A stretch of DNA of 64,000 nucleotides, from the NCBI GenBank assembly GCA_037447655.1, contig JBBHKE010000973.1:21463-85462 (forward strand). Reading direction: 5' to 3'. Origin of the DNA: Zygnema cylindricum. Lineage: Eukaryota; Streptophyta; Zygnematophyceae; Zygnematales; Zygnemataceae. A model generated the notes under the pieces. That model had not been told where the DNA came from. It saw only the letters and a program-made list of their open reading frames with translations, and made no database searches. Positions 21,351-31,310 of this stretch are shown one piece after another. Positions within the stretch are counted from its first letter, which is position 1. Each line of letters opens with the position of its first letter. The position numbers and the translations under genes are program-made.

Positions 21351-22237
21351 AGCGACTGTAATATTTTTAGTTACAGTCAAAGCGCGCATTTTGTCGAAAA
21401 GCGTGCCGTCCGTACATACGTGATGAGAAGCGCCGGAGTCTATAATCCACTCCTTGTCGTTTTGCGTTTGGAAGGACGTAGTTTCGTTAGTGACGTTTAA
21501 CGTGGAAAAGGTGATAGGACCTTCTTCCCTTTCATCATTTTCCCGGCGAAGTGTCCATGGCCGCCGAATCGGCGGCCACGTCCACCGCGCCCCCCTCTAT
21601 CAAATCCGCCACCGCCACGTCCACCAAATCTGCCGTTGCCGCCGTCGCGGCCGTCGCGCCCGAAGCGGACGTCAGATCTCGCGTAACATTGGGGACTAAT
21701 ATGTCCCCATTTCCCGCAATAGTGGCATTGTTTTACTTTGTCCGGGCAAGAGGAGGACATATGACCAGATTTATTGCATTGAAAGCAAGTGATAGTAGAT
21801 TGATCTTGGAAAGAGGATTGGCCGGGGAAGTTTCCCCTTCTTTCGGTGCTTCTTCCCCTTCCCCTAGATCCGCCTCCTCTTCCCCTTCCCCCTCTTCCCC
21901 CACAGAGAAAATTTAGATCCGCGGGTTCTTCGGAGAATGTGTTCAGAGATCCACCCGATGTTGAAGCTTAAGGAGGACCTCCGCGATTTCTCTCGGTGGT
22001 TTTAAAGAAATTCACAATAAATTCATAAGTCGGATTTGTTTGTGCCCAAAGTATTTCTTTGAGGTAAGTGAGATTGTCGGGTGATGCATTGATGAGACTG
22101 ATCACTTTGTCCTCCTCGATAATAATCCAACCATTATTCGAGATTTGCTCCACAATAATATTATATCGCTTGATCGCATCATCAATCGATTCGTTTTACT
22201 TTTTCTTAAATTGGATAAAGTCCGTGTAGGCGGGAAG
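21351..22237 (-). pseudogene. Element C gag nucleocapsid and protease
   Basis: Tandem CCHC knuckles (CFQCNKSGHMSSSC, then CHYCGKWGHISPQC) are followed by an RGG-rich basic stretch (FGGRGGGGFDRGGRGGRGRR). In another frame comes the protease active site WIIDSGASHHVC at about 21430-21470. Upstream, to 22237, lies capsid-like gag in broken frames. Tandem knuckles plus an RGG box suggest strong RNA binding. Confidence 0.8.
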
Positions 22238-23185
22238 TGTTGAAAAAGGTATTTTATAGTCTTGTCTTTTTTTTGGTCTTCCAATAACCCTCATACTTGT
22301 CATAGTCACTGAGGACTTGCAGGCAACCATGCCTGTCTCATGCAGGTAAGGAGACAGAGCAGAAGTTTAAGTTTTATGCAAAACCTAGACGGTCCCTAGT
22401 AGGACTTGGACCAGTGACCTCCGGATATTAGCCGTACGGCGCAGCCGTTAGCCTTATCCGGTAGGTCTTGACTAAACGATATACTAATAGGGTTTTGTAG
22501 TTATTTATATTGTAACACGTTGGCATACTTCACTTAACATATTACGGGACGAAGTGAACATGAAACGTGCGGGACCGCACGAAATAAAGTACCGCACGAA
22601 ACGACATCAAATTTCGACGGACGAAATTGAAAGTCGTTCGCACGGCTCGCGGAGGAGTCGGAATTCCGGAATGGTTTTTTGGCGGTTTGCTGAGCGAATG
22701 TCGACAGGTGACACGTGGCGGATGATGGTTGGACAGCGGGTATCAGGGAGGGAGCAACTTCGGTTTAGGAACTGACACGTGTCAGCGGAGCGGCCATGCC
22801 GTACTATGGCCGTACAAGAAGTACAACGATACCCGTACCTTCTTGTACCTTACAATCTTTTGATTAGATAGGTACACTAGTAGTAGGCTTAGAGAGGTAG
22901 TTTAGGACTTTGAATATTTATTGGATTTCAACCTCTCTCCCAAAGTGCTTCTGTATTTATAGGCCATCTTTGGCCGGCCATAACTTAATGCTCGGGTGAG
23001 CAATTTTAGAGATTCTTTTTGCTGCGAACTCAGGGGAGTCCAGGCTACACAGGGGTGTAGTCGGTTAGAGTTTTTGAGTGCCAGGGTGGCACTTATTCAT
23101 TGTCAAAGTCAAAAGTGCAAATATTATCCTAGAGGCTTCATATAAGCTGGACATTCTGTGGACCAATGGAGGTCACAGAATTATA
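22238..23185 (+). repeat. 5' LTR of element B
   Basis: Begins TGTTGAAAAAGG and ends AATTATA (expected CA). U3 has the conserved CATACTTGTCATAGTCACTGA-type block near 22292, an antisense tRNA-like module (22390-22475), a G-box GACACGTGGCGG near 22709, a GTAC inverted repeat (22812-22848) and TATTTATAG at 22954. Leader hairpins follow. The gag ATG is at 23166, inside the LTR. Confidence 0.9.
22812..23060 (+). promoter_or_regulatory. Promoter and structured leader of element B
   Basis: GTACAAGAAGTAC (22812-22824) and GTACCTTCTTGTAC (22835-22848) form an inverted repeat about 105 bp before the TATA box TATTTATAG (22954-22962). Then come tetraloop hairpins GGCCA-TCTT-TGGCC (22962-22975), GCTC-GGGT-GAGC (22990-23001), ACTC-AGGG-GAGT (23028-23039) and CTACAC-AGGG-GTGTAG (23045-23060). 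Confidence 0.75.
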
Positions 23186-24276
23186 GGTTCTGGGCCCACC
23201 CTCTAGGGTGCCCATTTTCAATGGAATAGGGTTCATTTATTGGGAAACCATGATGAGGGGTACATTGTTTGTAAAACGGCTATGGGGCATTGTGAGTGGT
23301 CGTGTGCGTCGGCCATCCACAAAATTGGGAGTTCCACCAGGGTTTGGAGGATCTCGGTTCACAGGAGGATCTGCGGGGGCAGAGGTGGTAGAGGATGTTG
23401 GATAAAGCATCATGTCGGACACAGGGAACGAGAAGGGGAAGGAGAAACTCACACCGATGCCTACTGGATCGGTTCCGGTAACAAATGTTTAGAAAACTGA
23501 GGCTAATGATAGTGAAATTTGGGATTTTAACAATAACGTGGCGACTCATTTTATTCTCGGGCGTATTACTCAAGCACTGGCTACGCCTCATCTTAATGTG
23601 GATAGGGCGGACAAGTTGTGGGAGGTTCTTGTTAGCAATTACAAGAGTGGTACGATTCAGCAGCAGAAGCTGGCTGATCAAAAGGTACACGCATATGTGT
23701 ACAAAGGGGGAAAGATGTTAGATTTTTGTAATGACTTGGTCAGGTTATTTATGGAGTTGGAGAGTGCAGGGAAAAGGGATACCGAGAAAGAGAAGGTGAA
23801 TACTTTGTTGATGAAACTCCCAGATGATTATGAAAACGTTGTTCACAGGGTTCAGGACTTGCTAGATCATCGATAGATCCGGAACTCTGTTGTGGAATGA
23901 TTTTGGTTCGGGAAAGCACAATTGAGATTCGGAGAGGAGGAAAGAGTGTTTAGGCATTGGCTACTGGGACTAATTGGGGGGATAAGGATTCCAAAAATCC
24001 TTATGGAAACTTTGGTGGAGGAGGAAGAGGAAATCAATTGGATGGCTTTGGATTGAGGCCTCCGAAGGGGCTTTGTGACTTTTGTAAGAAGCCGGGACAT
24101 TACATGGCGGAGTGCACTAAACTGACAGAGTTGGGATTGAAGGAAAAACAGGTCGGAAAACCAGCCGCAAGGAAAAAGAAGGCATTTGTGGCAACACAAG
24201 TCATCGAAGAGGATTACGATGAGGACGATGGAGAACTCCTCCTCAACGAGGAGCTGGAAGTGAAAGGTGAGTAGGA
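23166..24276 (+). pseudogene. Element B gag
   Basis: The frame starts at the LTR-internal ATG (MEVTEL), meets a TAG spanning the LTR/primer-site border, and continues through the primer site as GPPSRVPIFNGIGFIYWE and LWGIVSGRV, the usual copia gag N-terminus. A central UBN2-like region follows (GTIQQQKLADQKVHAYVYKG, LLMKLPDDYENVVHRVQDL). Then the CCHC knuckle CDFCKKPGHYMAEC at about 24080-24120 and an acidic tail. Stops occur near 23403, 23500, 23874 and 24274. Normal role: capsid protein packaging element RNA. Confidence 0.85.
23186..23200 (+). other. Primer-binding site of element B (half-tRNA type)
   Basis: GGTTCTGGGCCCACC directly abuts the LTR. The consensus in other copies, GGTTATGGGCCCACC, is complementary to about nt 26-40 (anticodon arm) of plant initiator tRNA-Met rather than to a tRNA 3' end. 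This copy has one mismatch. The site overlaps a small hairpin CACCC-TCTA-GGGTG. Confidence 0.85.
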
Positions 24277-24668
24277 GATTCCAAGGAGGAAAAAATGTGT
24301 TTTTTGGTGGAGTAAGAGAAGCTCCTGAAGAAGGATGGATTATTGATTCAGGAGCCTCTATGCATATGTGTAGAGAAAAACAATTGTTTACCAAGATGAG
24401 AAAGATCCCCACTGTAGAGATAGAGTATGGGGATAGGAGAATAGTGACCACTAATTTAGTGGCATCAGTGGACCTGAGAGTCTTAGTTGATGGTAAGACA
24501 TCTATAGTCACTTTCTCTGATGTTTTTTTTATTCCAGAGTTGAACAAGAATCTTATCTCTACGTCGGTCTTAGATGATAAAGGTTTTGAGACTAGTACTA
24601 AGAATGGAGTCTTTGTTGCTAGCTATGAGAATGAAGTGTACTTCACAGCTGAAAAAGGTAGCCAATGA
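24267..24668 (+). pseudogene. Element B protease region
   Basis: Aspartic protease with active site WIIDSGASMHMC at about 24336-24371, followed by YGDRRIVTTNLVASVDLRVL and FIPELNKNLISTSVLDDKGF, which leads into the pre-integrase domain. It ends at a TGA (KGSQ*MFRL) where element F has a sense codon. The active-site triad is intact. Confidence 0.85.
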
Positions 24669-25640
24669 ATGTTTAGGCTGAATTTGAGTAATGGCAAGAC
24701 GGGAGTTTACTATGCTGGTGTAAATGATTTGATGATGTGGCATAAAAGATTGGGACATGTGCATCTAGATAGATTGAAGGAAATGAAGAAAAAGGGTGTA
24801 GTTGAGGGAATACATTTTGGAGATAATGAGACTTTGGATGATTGTAGTGGGTGTGCTCAAGGAAAAACACACAGATTGCCTTTTCCAAAAGCCGCAACAT
24901 ATAAGGGTGAAAAGGTTTTAGACTTGGTTCATACTGACATATGGGGATCGGCCAAAGTACCATCAGTTGGAGGGAAAAGGTTTATGCTTACCATCACTGA
25001 TGATTGGTCTAGATACTCTAGAGTATATTTCTTCAAAAACAAATCCGAGGCTTCGGCTTATTTTAAGGAGTATAAAACATGGAGTGAAAAGCTTCATGAG
25101 AAAACTATAAAGAGAGTGAGGAGTGACAATGGGGGAGAATTCACTTCTAATGAGTTTGAGGATTACTTGAAAGAGGAAGGGGTTCTACACCAAAAGATTG
25201 TCCCATAGAACCCAGAACAAAACGGTGTTGCCGAGAGACTAAATCGGACATTAAGTGATAGTTCCTGTAGTATGTTGACGGATAAAAAGATAAGAAAAAG
25301 TTTTTGGGCAGAAGCTATGAATTGTGCTAACTATCTCAAAAATAGAGTCTTTACCTCGGCGGTAAAAGGACAAACACCTTATGAAAGACGGACCGGGAGA
25401 AAACCTAATATTTCACACTTAACGGTGTTTGGAAGTCAAGTATTTAGTCTAAACACAGAAAAATCTGATTGGAAACTAGATGCAAGAGGAAAGCCAGGAT
25501 ACTTACCTGGGTAAGATGAAAATGTAAAAGGGTATAGAGTTTATGATCTTGGAAGAGGAGACATAATTCTAGTAAAACACTTGGTAGTTACGGATGAAGG
25601 AAAGTCCATAGATCCCTTTAAGTACACTAAACAGGTCTGA
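24669..25640 (+). pseudogene. Element B integrase
   Basis: Zinc domain WHKRLGHVH...CSGCAQGK (HHCC present); core D (HTDIWG), D (RSDNGGEF) and E (NPEQNGVAERLN), the copia DD35E set. A TAG (25207) splits the core just before NPEQNG, and a TAA (25512) follows GYLPG. The C-terminal part ends at IDPFKYTKQV near 25640. All catalytic residues are retained, so decay is by nonsense only. Confidence 0.85.
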
Positions 25641-25748
25641 ATTAGAATATAATCCGAAAATGAGTTAGATTCAGATTCTTCTAACCGAACTTCGATTCAG
25701 CCTGACCTTGAAGAAGGATATGAAAAACTGACCGAGAGTGACCCTCTC

Positions 25749-26378
25749 TTGGAGTCACAACTTCCAGTTCAAACCGGGGAAGAAAACGAGGAAAGACCGG
25801 AAATGGACGATGAACGTCAGGAGATGGACTCCAGGGATAGGGGAGAAGGTGCAGATGTTCGGAGAAACCTGAGATTACCCTCCATCCCAGCGTCAGGGTT
25901 TAAAGGAGGGAGGAGAAGCAGCAAGAGACTTCAAGAGAGACAAGTGAACAACAAGGTAACTAAGCTGTCACATTTGAGCGAACCCCAGACTTACTCGGAA
26001 GCAGTTAATAGTCCAGAACGTTGTAGATGGGTGACAGCTATTAATGATGAGATGGCTTCTATTATGGAAGCAAACACATGGGAGTTGGTGGATTGTCCTC
26101 CGGATAGAAAGCCAATAGGATGCAAGTGGGTATTTAAGTTGAAGCTCAATCCGGATAATACTATTGAGCGATACAAGGCCAGGTTGGTGGCAAAGGGGTT
26201 TACACAAAAGGAGGGAATCGATTATGAGGAGACCTTCGCTCTGGTTGTTAGATTTCCCTCCCTCCGGATTCTACTTAGTCTAGCGGCAGCGGAAAACATG
26301 GAAGTGCACCAGATGGACATCAAAACCGCTTTTATACACGGAGAAATGGAAGAAGAGGTCATCATGCGACAACCGTAA
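25749..26378 (+). pseudogene. Element B linker and reverse transcriptase N-part
   Basis: An acidic, Arg-rich linker (FKGGRRSSKRLQERQVNNKV) leads to the RT start: [78 protein letters not shown]. It ends at TAA where other copies read QPEGF. This holds fingers and the first catalytic Asp (QMDIKTAF). Confidence 0.9.
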
Positions 26379-26384
26379 GGGTTT

Positions 26385-27563
26385 GTGGAGAAACGAGAAG
26401 AAAGTAAGGTGTGCAGATTGATAAAGTCCCTTTATGGACTAAAGCAAGCTCCACGTCAATGGAACAAAATGCCTGACGAGTTTTTAACGAGTTTGGGATA
26501 TATCCGAATTAGTTTGGATCATTCCATCTACTTATTTCAGGATGAGGAAGGTATAATTTTCATTGCCATCTATGTTGATGATTTGCTTATTTTGAGTAAA
26601 TCAATGGAGGAAATTAATGGATTGAAAAAGGATCTAAAGAGTAGATTTGAAATGAAAGATTTGGGGGAGGCAAAGTATATTTTGGGAATTCAGATGGAGA
26701 GGGATAGAGAAAAGAAAACAATTAGACTAACTCAAAAGGAAACAATTGGGAATATGCTGGAAAAATTTCAAATGGATAAAGCAAATAGTTGTACGACTCC
26801 AATGGACTTAAAGAAGGGAAATGAGGGGAGCTCAGAAGAGGGAATCTTGATCTTGGATAATGAGTTAGGACTTGAGGAAAGTAAGTTTATGCAAACTATT
26901 CCGTACAGACACGTTGTCGGTAGTTTGATCTATTTTATGAACTATACTCAACTTGGTATAGCAGCCGCTGTGGGAGTATTAACTAGGAGTTCGAATGATC
27001 CTAGGAAGAAAGATTGGGAAGCGGCTAAAAGGGTCATGCGGTACTTGATAGGAACAAGAGATCTATGGTTGCATTTGGGAGGGGATAATACTGACATCAC
27101 CACTTGGAGTGATGCCAGTTATGGGGATGCTCCGATGAGGAGGTGTACTTCTGGGTATGTGTTATATGTTGGGAATGGAGCTTGCTGTTGGAGCAGCAAG
27201 CAACAAAAGGTGATTGCTCAGTCCACCATGGAGGCTGAGTATATGGCCTCTTGTTTGGCTGTGAAAGAATTAATGTGGGTGAAATCTTTGCTTCAAGAAT
27301 TGGGATATATGAAGAATGGAGTGCAAAAGATATTTTGTGACAATCAAGCTGCAATTACAATTGCAACAAACCCTAAGCATCACTTTAAAGCAAAGCATAT
27401 AGATATTCGTTTGAGCTTGTTAGAGAAAAGGTTGAGAATAAAATAATTAGTTTGGAATATAGACCAGATGGAGAGATGGTAGCAGATATGATGACTTAAC
27501 CGGTTCATTCTCCCAAATTGATATTTTGTAGGGAGAAGTGTGGACTGAAGCAAAAGCCAGACT
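26385..27563 (+). pseudogene. Element B reverse transcriptase C-part and RNase H
   Basis: 353 open codons: KVCRLIKSLYGLKQAPRQWN, then the catalytic box IYVDDLLILSKS, then the RT thumb. RNase H has SDASYGDAPMRR (Asp), STMEAEYMASC (Glu) and FCDNQAAI (Asp), then HFKAKHIDIRLS. A frameshift near 27430 moves the tail (KIISLEYRPDGEMVADMMT) to another frame ending near 27563, directly before the polypurine tract. All catalytic residues look intact. Confidence 0.9.
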
Positions 27564-27566
27564 AGA

Positions 27567-27578
27567 AAATAAGGGGAG
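27567..27578 (+). other. Polypurine tract of element B
   Basis: AAATAAGGGGAG abuts the 3' LTR (TGTTGAAA at 27579). The same tract precedes the LTRs of D, P and, on the other strand, F, G and L. In this class it primes plus-strand DNA synthesis. Confidence 0.9.
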
Positions 27579-28530
27579 TGTTGAAAAAGGTATTTTATAG
27601 TCTTGCTTTTTTTTTGCTTTCCAGCAGCCCTCATACTTGTCGTAGTCACTGAGGACTTGTTGGCAGCCATGGCTACCCCATGCAGGCAAAGAGACAGAGC
27701 AAAAGTTTTAGTTTTATGCAAAATTTAGGAGTCACTAGTGGGACTTGATTCGACGACCTTCGGATAGACTGCCGTATGCCGTAGCCGTTAGCCTTATCCG
27801 GTAGGTCTTGATGAAACAGTTTACTTATTGGGTTAGATACATTTTTATAATGTAACGCGTTGGCATACTTCATTTAACATATAACAGGACGAAGTGAACA
27901 TGAAACGTGCGGGACCGCACGAAATAAAGTACCGCACGAAACGATATTGAATTTTGACGGACGAAATTGAAAGTCGTTCACGATCGACGGTTCGCGAAGG
28001 AGCCGGAAATCCGGAGTGGTTTTTGGCGGTTTACTAAGCATATGTCGGCGGGTGACACGTGGCAAGGGATGATTGGACAGCGGGTATCGCAAAGGAATCA
28101 ACTTCGGTTCAAGAACCGACACGCGTTAGCGGAGCGGCCATGCCGTACTATGGCCATACAAGAAGTACAACGGTACCTTTACCTTCTTGTACCTTACAGT
28201 CTTTTGATTGGATAGGTAAAAAAGTAGTAGGCTTAAGGAGGTAATTTAGGACTTAGAACATTTCTCGGGTTTCAGCCTCTCTCCTAGAGAGCACTTGTAT
28301 TTACAAGCCAACTTTGGCCAGCCATAACTTAATGCTCAAGGGAGCAATTTCAATGATTCTTTTTGCTGTGGACTCACGAGAGTCCACGCTACACAAAGGT
28401 GTAGTCGGCCATAGATTTTTTCGTCACAAGGTGGGACTCATTCTATGCCAAATTCAAAAGTGCAAATACTATCCTAGAAGCTTCACATAAACTGGACATT
28501 CTATGTATCAATGGAGGTCACAGAATTACA
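27579..28530 (+). repeat. 3' LTR of element B
   Basis: Same layout as the 5' LTR: U3 block near 27634, antisense tRNA-like module (27730-27812), G-box GACACGTGGCAA near 28055, GTAC repeats near 28150-28195, then hairpins GCTC-AAGG-GAGC (28334-28345), GGACTC-ACGA-GAGTCC (28370-28385) and CTACAC-AAAG-GTGTAG (28389-28404). The end ATGGAGGTCACAGAATTACA (28511-28530) carries the gag start codon 20 nt from the terminus. Confidence 0.85.
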
Positions 28531-28715
28531 CTAACTTTGCATTCTGTGGGGGAACAAAGCACACAAAATTTTTTAATTCACATGGGTGAAGTTGTATTGG
28601 GTTTGTGACTGTCAAGGTGTCAATCATTTGGGTTTGTATCAACTAGAGTCGGCACTATCTAGATAAGCAGCTTTGGATGCGAATTCTGTGGGGGAGTGGA
28701 CCTCACACAATTTCA
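28531..28715 (+). repeat. Partial 5' LTR (J-type U5 tail) of element D
   Basis: Matches 39104-39292, the tail of solo LTR J, and ends CAATTTCA followed directly by a primer-binding site. The upstream part of this LTR is missing: element B's LTR abuts it without duplication. The ATG position reads GTG here. Confidence 0.8.
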
Positions 28716-28730
28716 GGTTATGGGCCCACC
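28716..28730 (+). other. Primer-binding site of element D (half-tRNA type)
   Basis: GGTTATGGGCCCACC, a perfect complement of the anticodon arm of plant initiator tRNA-Met, immediately after the LTR end. Confidence 0.9.
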
Positions 28731-29306
28731 ATCTAGGGTGTCTATGTTTGATGGAACAGACTTCACTTATTGAGAATTTACGATGGAGGGATTGCTTTTA
28801 AAACAACACTTATGGGGAATTGTTTCGGGACAAGTGAGGTGTCCGCCACCTGGCTTTGGTGGAACTCACTATGGAGAATCATCTGGGGATTCCAAGAAAA
28901 CCAACCGGAGTTCAGATGTAACGGAAGGTGAAGGGAAAATTATTGCCTTGGAAGAGGGAAAAAGGGAGAAGGGAAAAGGAACACCTATAGTGAGGGGAGC
29001 TAGGCTCTCGGCTACGGTTCCACTTGTAGGGGTTATAACTAAAACTGAAAAAAATGATAGTAAAATTTGGGAGTACAAAAACACTATAGCAAAACATCTC
29101 ATACTTAGAAACGTGTCTAAGTCAATAGCTATCACTTTTATAAACCTAACAAACTCTTCAGAAATTTGGGAAACACAAATTCAGATTTATAAGAGTGAGA
29201 CTATTTAGAGGCAGCAGTTAGTAAAACAAGAAATATAGGCCTATGTCTATAAAAGCGGTAGCATGATAGAGTTTTACAATGATATTGTTGCGTTATATGT
29301 TGAGCT
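28731..29306 (+). pseudogene. Element D gag, N-part
   Basis: Reads SRVSMFDGTDFTY, stop, then EFTMEGLLLKQHLWGIVSGQ, a copia gag start matching element B. Later comes SSEIWETQIQIYKSETI, then a TAG and a decayed UBN2-like stretch. It is interrupted at 29306 by LTR M. The 5-bp target GAGCT is at 29302-29306. Confidence 0.8.
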
Positions 29307-30397
29307 TGTTGTCCATAGCCATTTCTAGCCATGGATTCACCCTCGGAAGCACCACAGACTACCCAAAAACAGCCTACTTTGAATCAACACAGAATTCTAC
29401 AGAAATAACAAAACAACCTGAAACTATATCAACAGATAGTGTCTAAGCTTTAAAATAACCTCACAAAGTTTCTGACAAATATAATGAACAGAGTGATCAC
29501 ATCATCTAGTCAAAGTTGCAGAAAAACAGTTTGCCAGAACTTTGATAAAACAGACGAACTTCACAATGAAGTAAAACACAGACCAGGCACACAATAGGCC
29601 TGAAAATCTGTGAAAATATTAACAATATAAAGAGGAACACACATGCAGAATTTCAGATAATTCTGACATCAGATCTGAGAGCAATACTCAGACAAAATTA
29701 CCAAAAATGATCATAAACTGTTTTTGGTACAGAAAGTTCCTATGTTCTGAAATGACTAAGTTCTACAATATATACACTCAGGCTTACTACTAAATGTACG
29801 GAGGCATACCAGCCGTACGTAATTTACCATCTACTTAAATTAATGTGAGTATACCTGAATAATTCAAGGTATGTCAGAAAATGTAATTCTACACTAATAA
29901 TTAATGCAGAAAAAGACAAAACAATGTTAAATCAAAATATTTACACCGACGCTTCCATAAAATCCGCGTACTGAGTATCAACTTGATTATTCACTTGTGG
30001 ACGAAACCACGTAGTGAACCGACATCACATAAGTACGGTTCACTTGATACCACGTCATCAAAATTGCGATTCCTTGAAAAATATCGGCGGACGCCGTCCG
30101 CCCTACAAATGTACCATGACCCACTTGCCGAAATTAAACCGTACCTGCGTCGTACATATTTAACATTTCGTACATTTCACATCGGATCGCTTCGCGATCC
30201 GCCGTCCATTTGCAAACGTATTCCGAGCCACTCAATTACTATTTCGTTCGTCCCAAAATAATATATCTCTATGTTCACTCCCCCAATCCGCGAATCCATT
30301 CGAACCTCCACAGTAAATTCATTTAACAAATTACGCACGAAACTTCGCGTGCGCACAAAGTGTGTAGTACGCACGAAACTAAGTTTTCAAAACAACA
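29307..30397. mobile_element. Solo LTR M of a different family, TSD GAGCT
   Basis: 1091 bp beginning TGTTGTCCATAGCC and ending TCAAAACAACA (terminal TGTTGT/ACAACA), flanked by GAGCT at 29302-29306 and 30398-30402. Removing it and one GAGCT restores a continuous element D gag frame (VELGSAGYVESEE). No coding capacity. Its sequence differs from the family-1 and family-2 LTRs. CGGCGGACGCCGTCCGCC near 30084 is a strong palindrome. Confidence 0.85.
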
Positions 30398-31310
30398 GAG
30401 CTTGGTAGTGCAGGATATGTAGAATCCGAGGAGAGAAAGATTGACACACTAATCAAAAAACTCCCAGATGAGTACGAAAACATCAAACATGTTGAGGATA
30501 TCAAAGATTGTAGAGTAAATGATTTAGGAATGGGAAAGTCAGATTTCGACTTAAAATTGGAAGAAGGGAAAAATCCAAACATTAAGGATATTCTAATTGA
30601 TATTTTTGAGACAGAAAACAGGTCGAAAGAGGAGACTTCAACAGATTCCGAGGAAAGGGGAGGAGTAAATATAGAAGGGGCTTCAAAAGATAGGGGAGAA
30701 AATGAAAGTTTAATGAAAGATTTAGGGGAGGAGAAATATTATCTAGGAATCAGAATGAAAAGTGATAGTGAAAAGACTTGTATGGATCTGAAAGGGGGAA
30801 GTGGGGAAATATTAGAAAATGGGGTAATTATCATAGATAATTATTTAAGTAGGGAAGATGTAGGATTTATGAAAACTTTAGTAGGGACTAGTGGTTCTTG
30901 GGTAAATTTGGGGGAGGGTGGATTTGACATCACTACTTCGTGTAATGACGCTTATAAAAATGTGCTTGTAAAAGGGTTAGCATTTGGGTATGTGTTGCAG
31001 ATTGGGGATGGGGCTCGCTGTTGGAACTGCAATCCGGAAATTGGTGTTTGCTTGGATGAAAAAGGGATGAGGTGGATAAAATCCTTGCTCCATGAGCTCA
31101 GTTTTATGAAAAGAGGCATGTGAAATAAAATGAGTGATCAACAAGATGCAATGTTTATTTTGACTCATATAACACTTCTTTAATCACAAGAGTATTCACT
31201 AAAATTTTTACGAGAGGAAAAAAAAAAGAAGGAAAAAATGGGGGGGGGGGGGGTTTGTTTTTGTTGTTGAGTGGGAGTTGACAAAAAAGTAGATTAGAAA
31301 ATAAGGGGAG
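30398..31310 (+). pseudogene. Element D gag C-part and collapsed pol
   Basis: Gag resumes (TLIKKLPDEYENIKHVEDIK) and then a 197-codon frame runs through a patchwork of pol pieces: LMKDLGEEKYYLGIRMKSD (RT thumb), VGTSGSWVNLGEGGFDITTS (RNase H), CWNCNPEIGVCLDEKGMRW. Protease, integrase and most of RT are deleted. A run of 14 G at 31240-31253 lies before the polypurine tract AAATAAGGGGAG (31299-31310). This is an internally deleted, non-autonomous derivative. Confidence 0.8.

Larger units (their letters stand above)
18165..22237 (-). mobile_element. Internal region of copia element C (family 1)
   Basis: The order on the minus strand is gag, protease, integrase, RT, RNase H, then the polypurine tract at about 18165-18180. 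The gag end is truncated at 22237 by the start of element B. Closest relative in the window is element A. Multiple frameshifts separate the domains. RT-RNase H is nearly intact. Confidence 0.9.
22238..28530 (+). mobile_element. Near full-length family-2 copia element B
   Basis: 5' LTR 22238-23185, primer site 23186-23200, gag, protease, integrase, RT, RNase H, polypurine tract 27567-27578, 3' LTR 27579-28530. LTRs are 948 and 952 bp and clearly diverged, so insertion is not recent. The 5-bp flanks (GGAAG left, CTAAC right) do not match: the left flank is element C gag and the right is a partial LTR of element D, indicating later rearrangement. Several nonsense codons break Pol. Confidence 0.9.

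Noticed and set aside
22233-28535. Target-site duplication for element B
   Set aside because: GGAAG and CTAAC do not match; the right border is a chimeric LTR junction.
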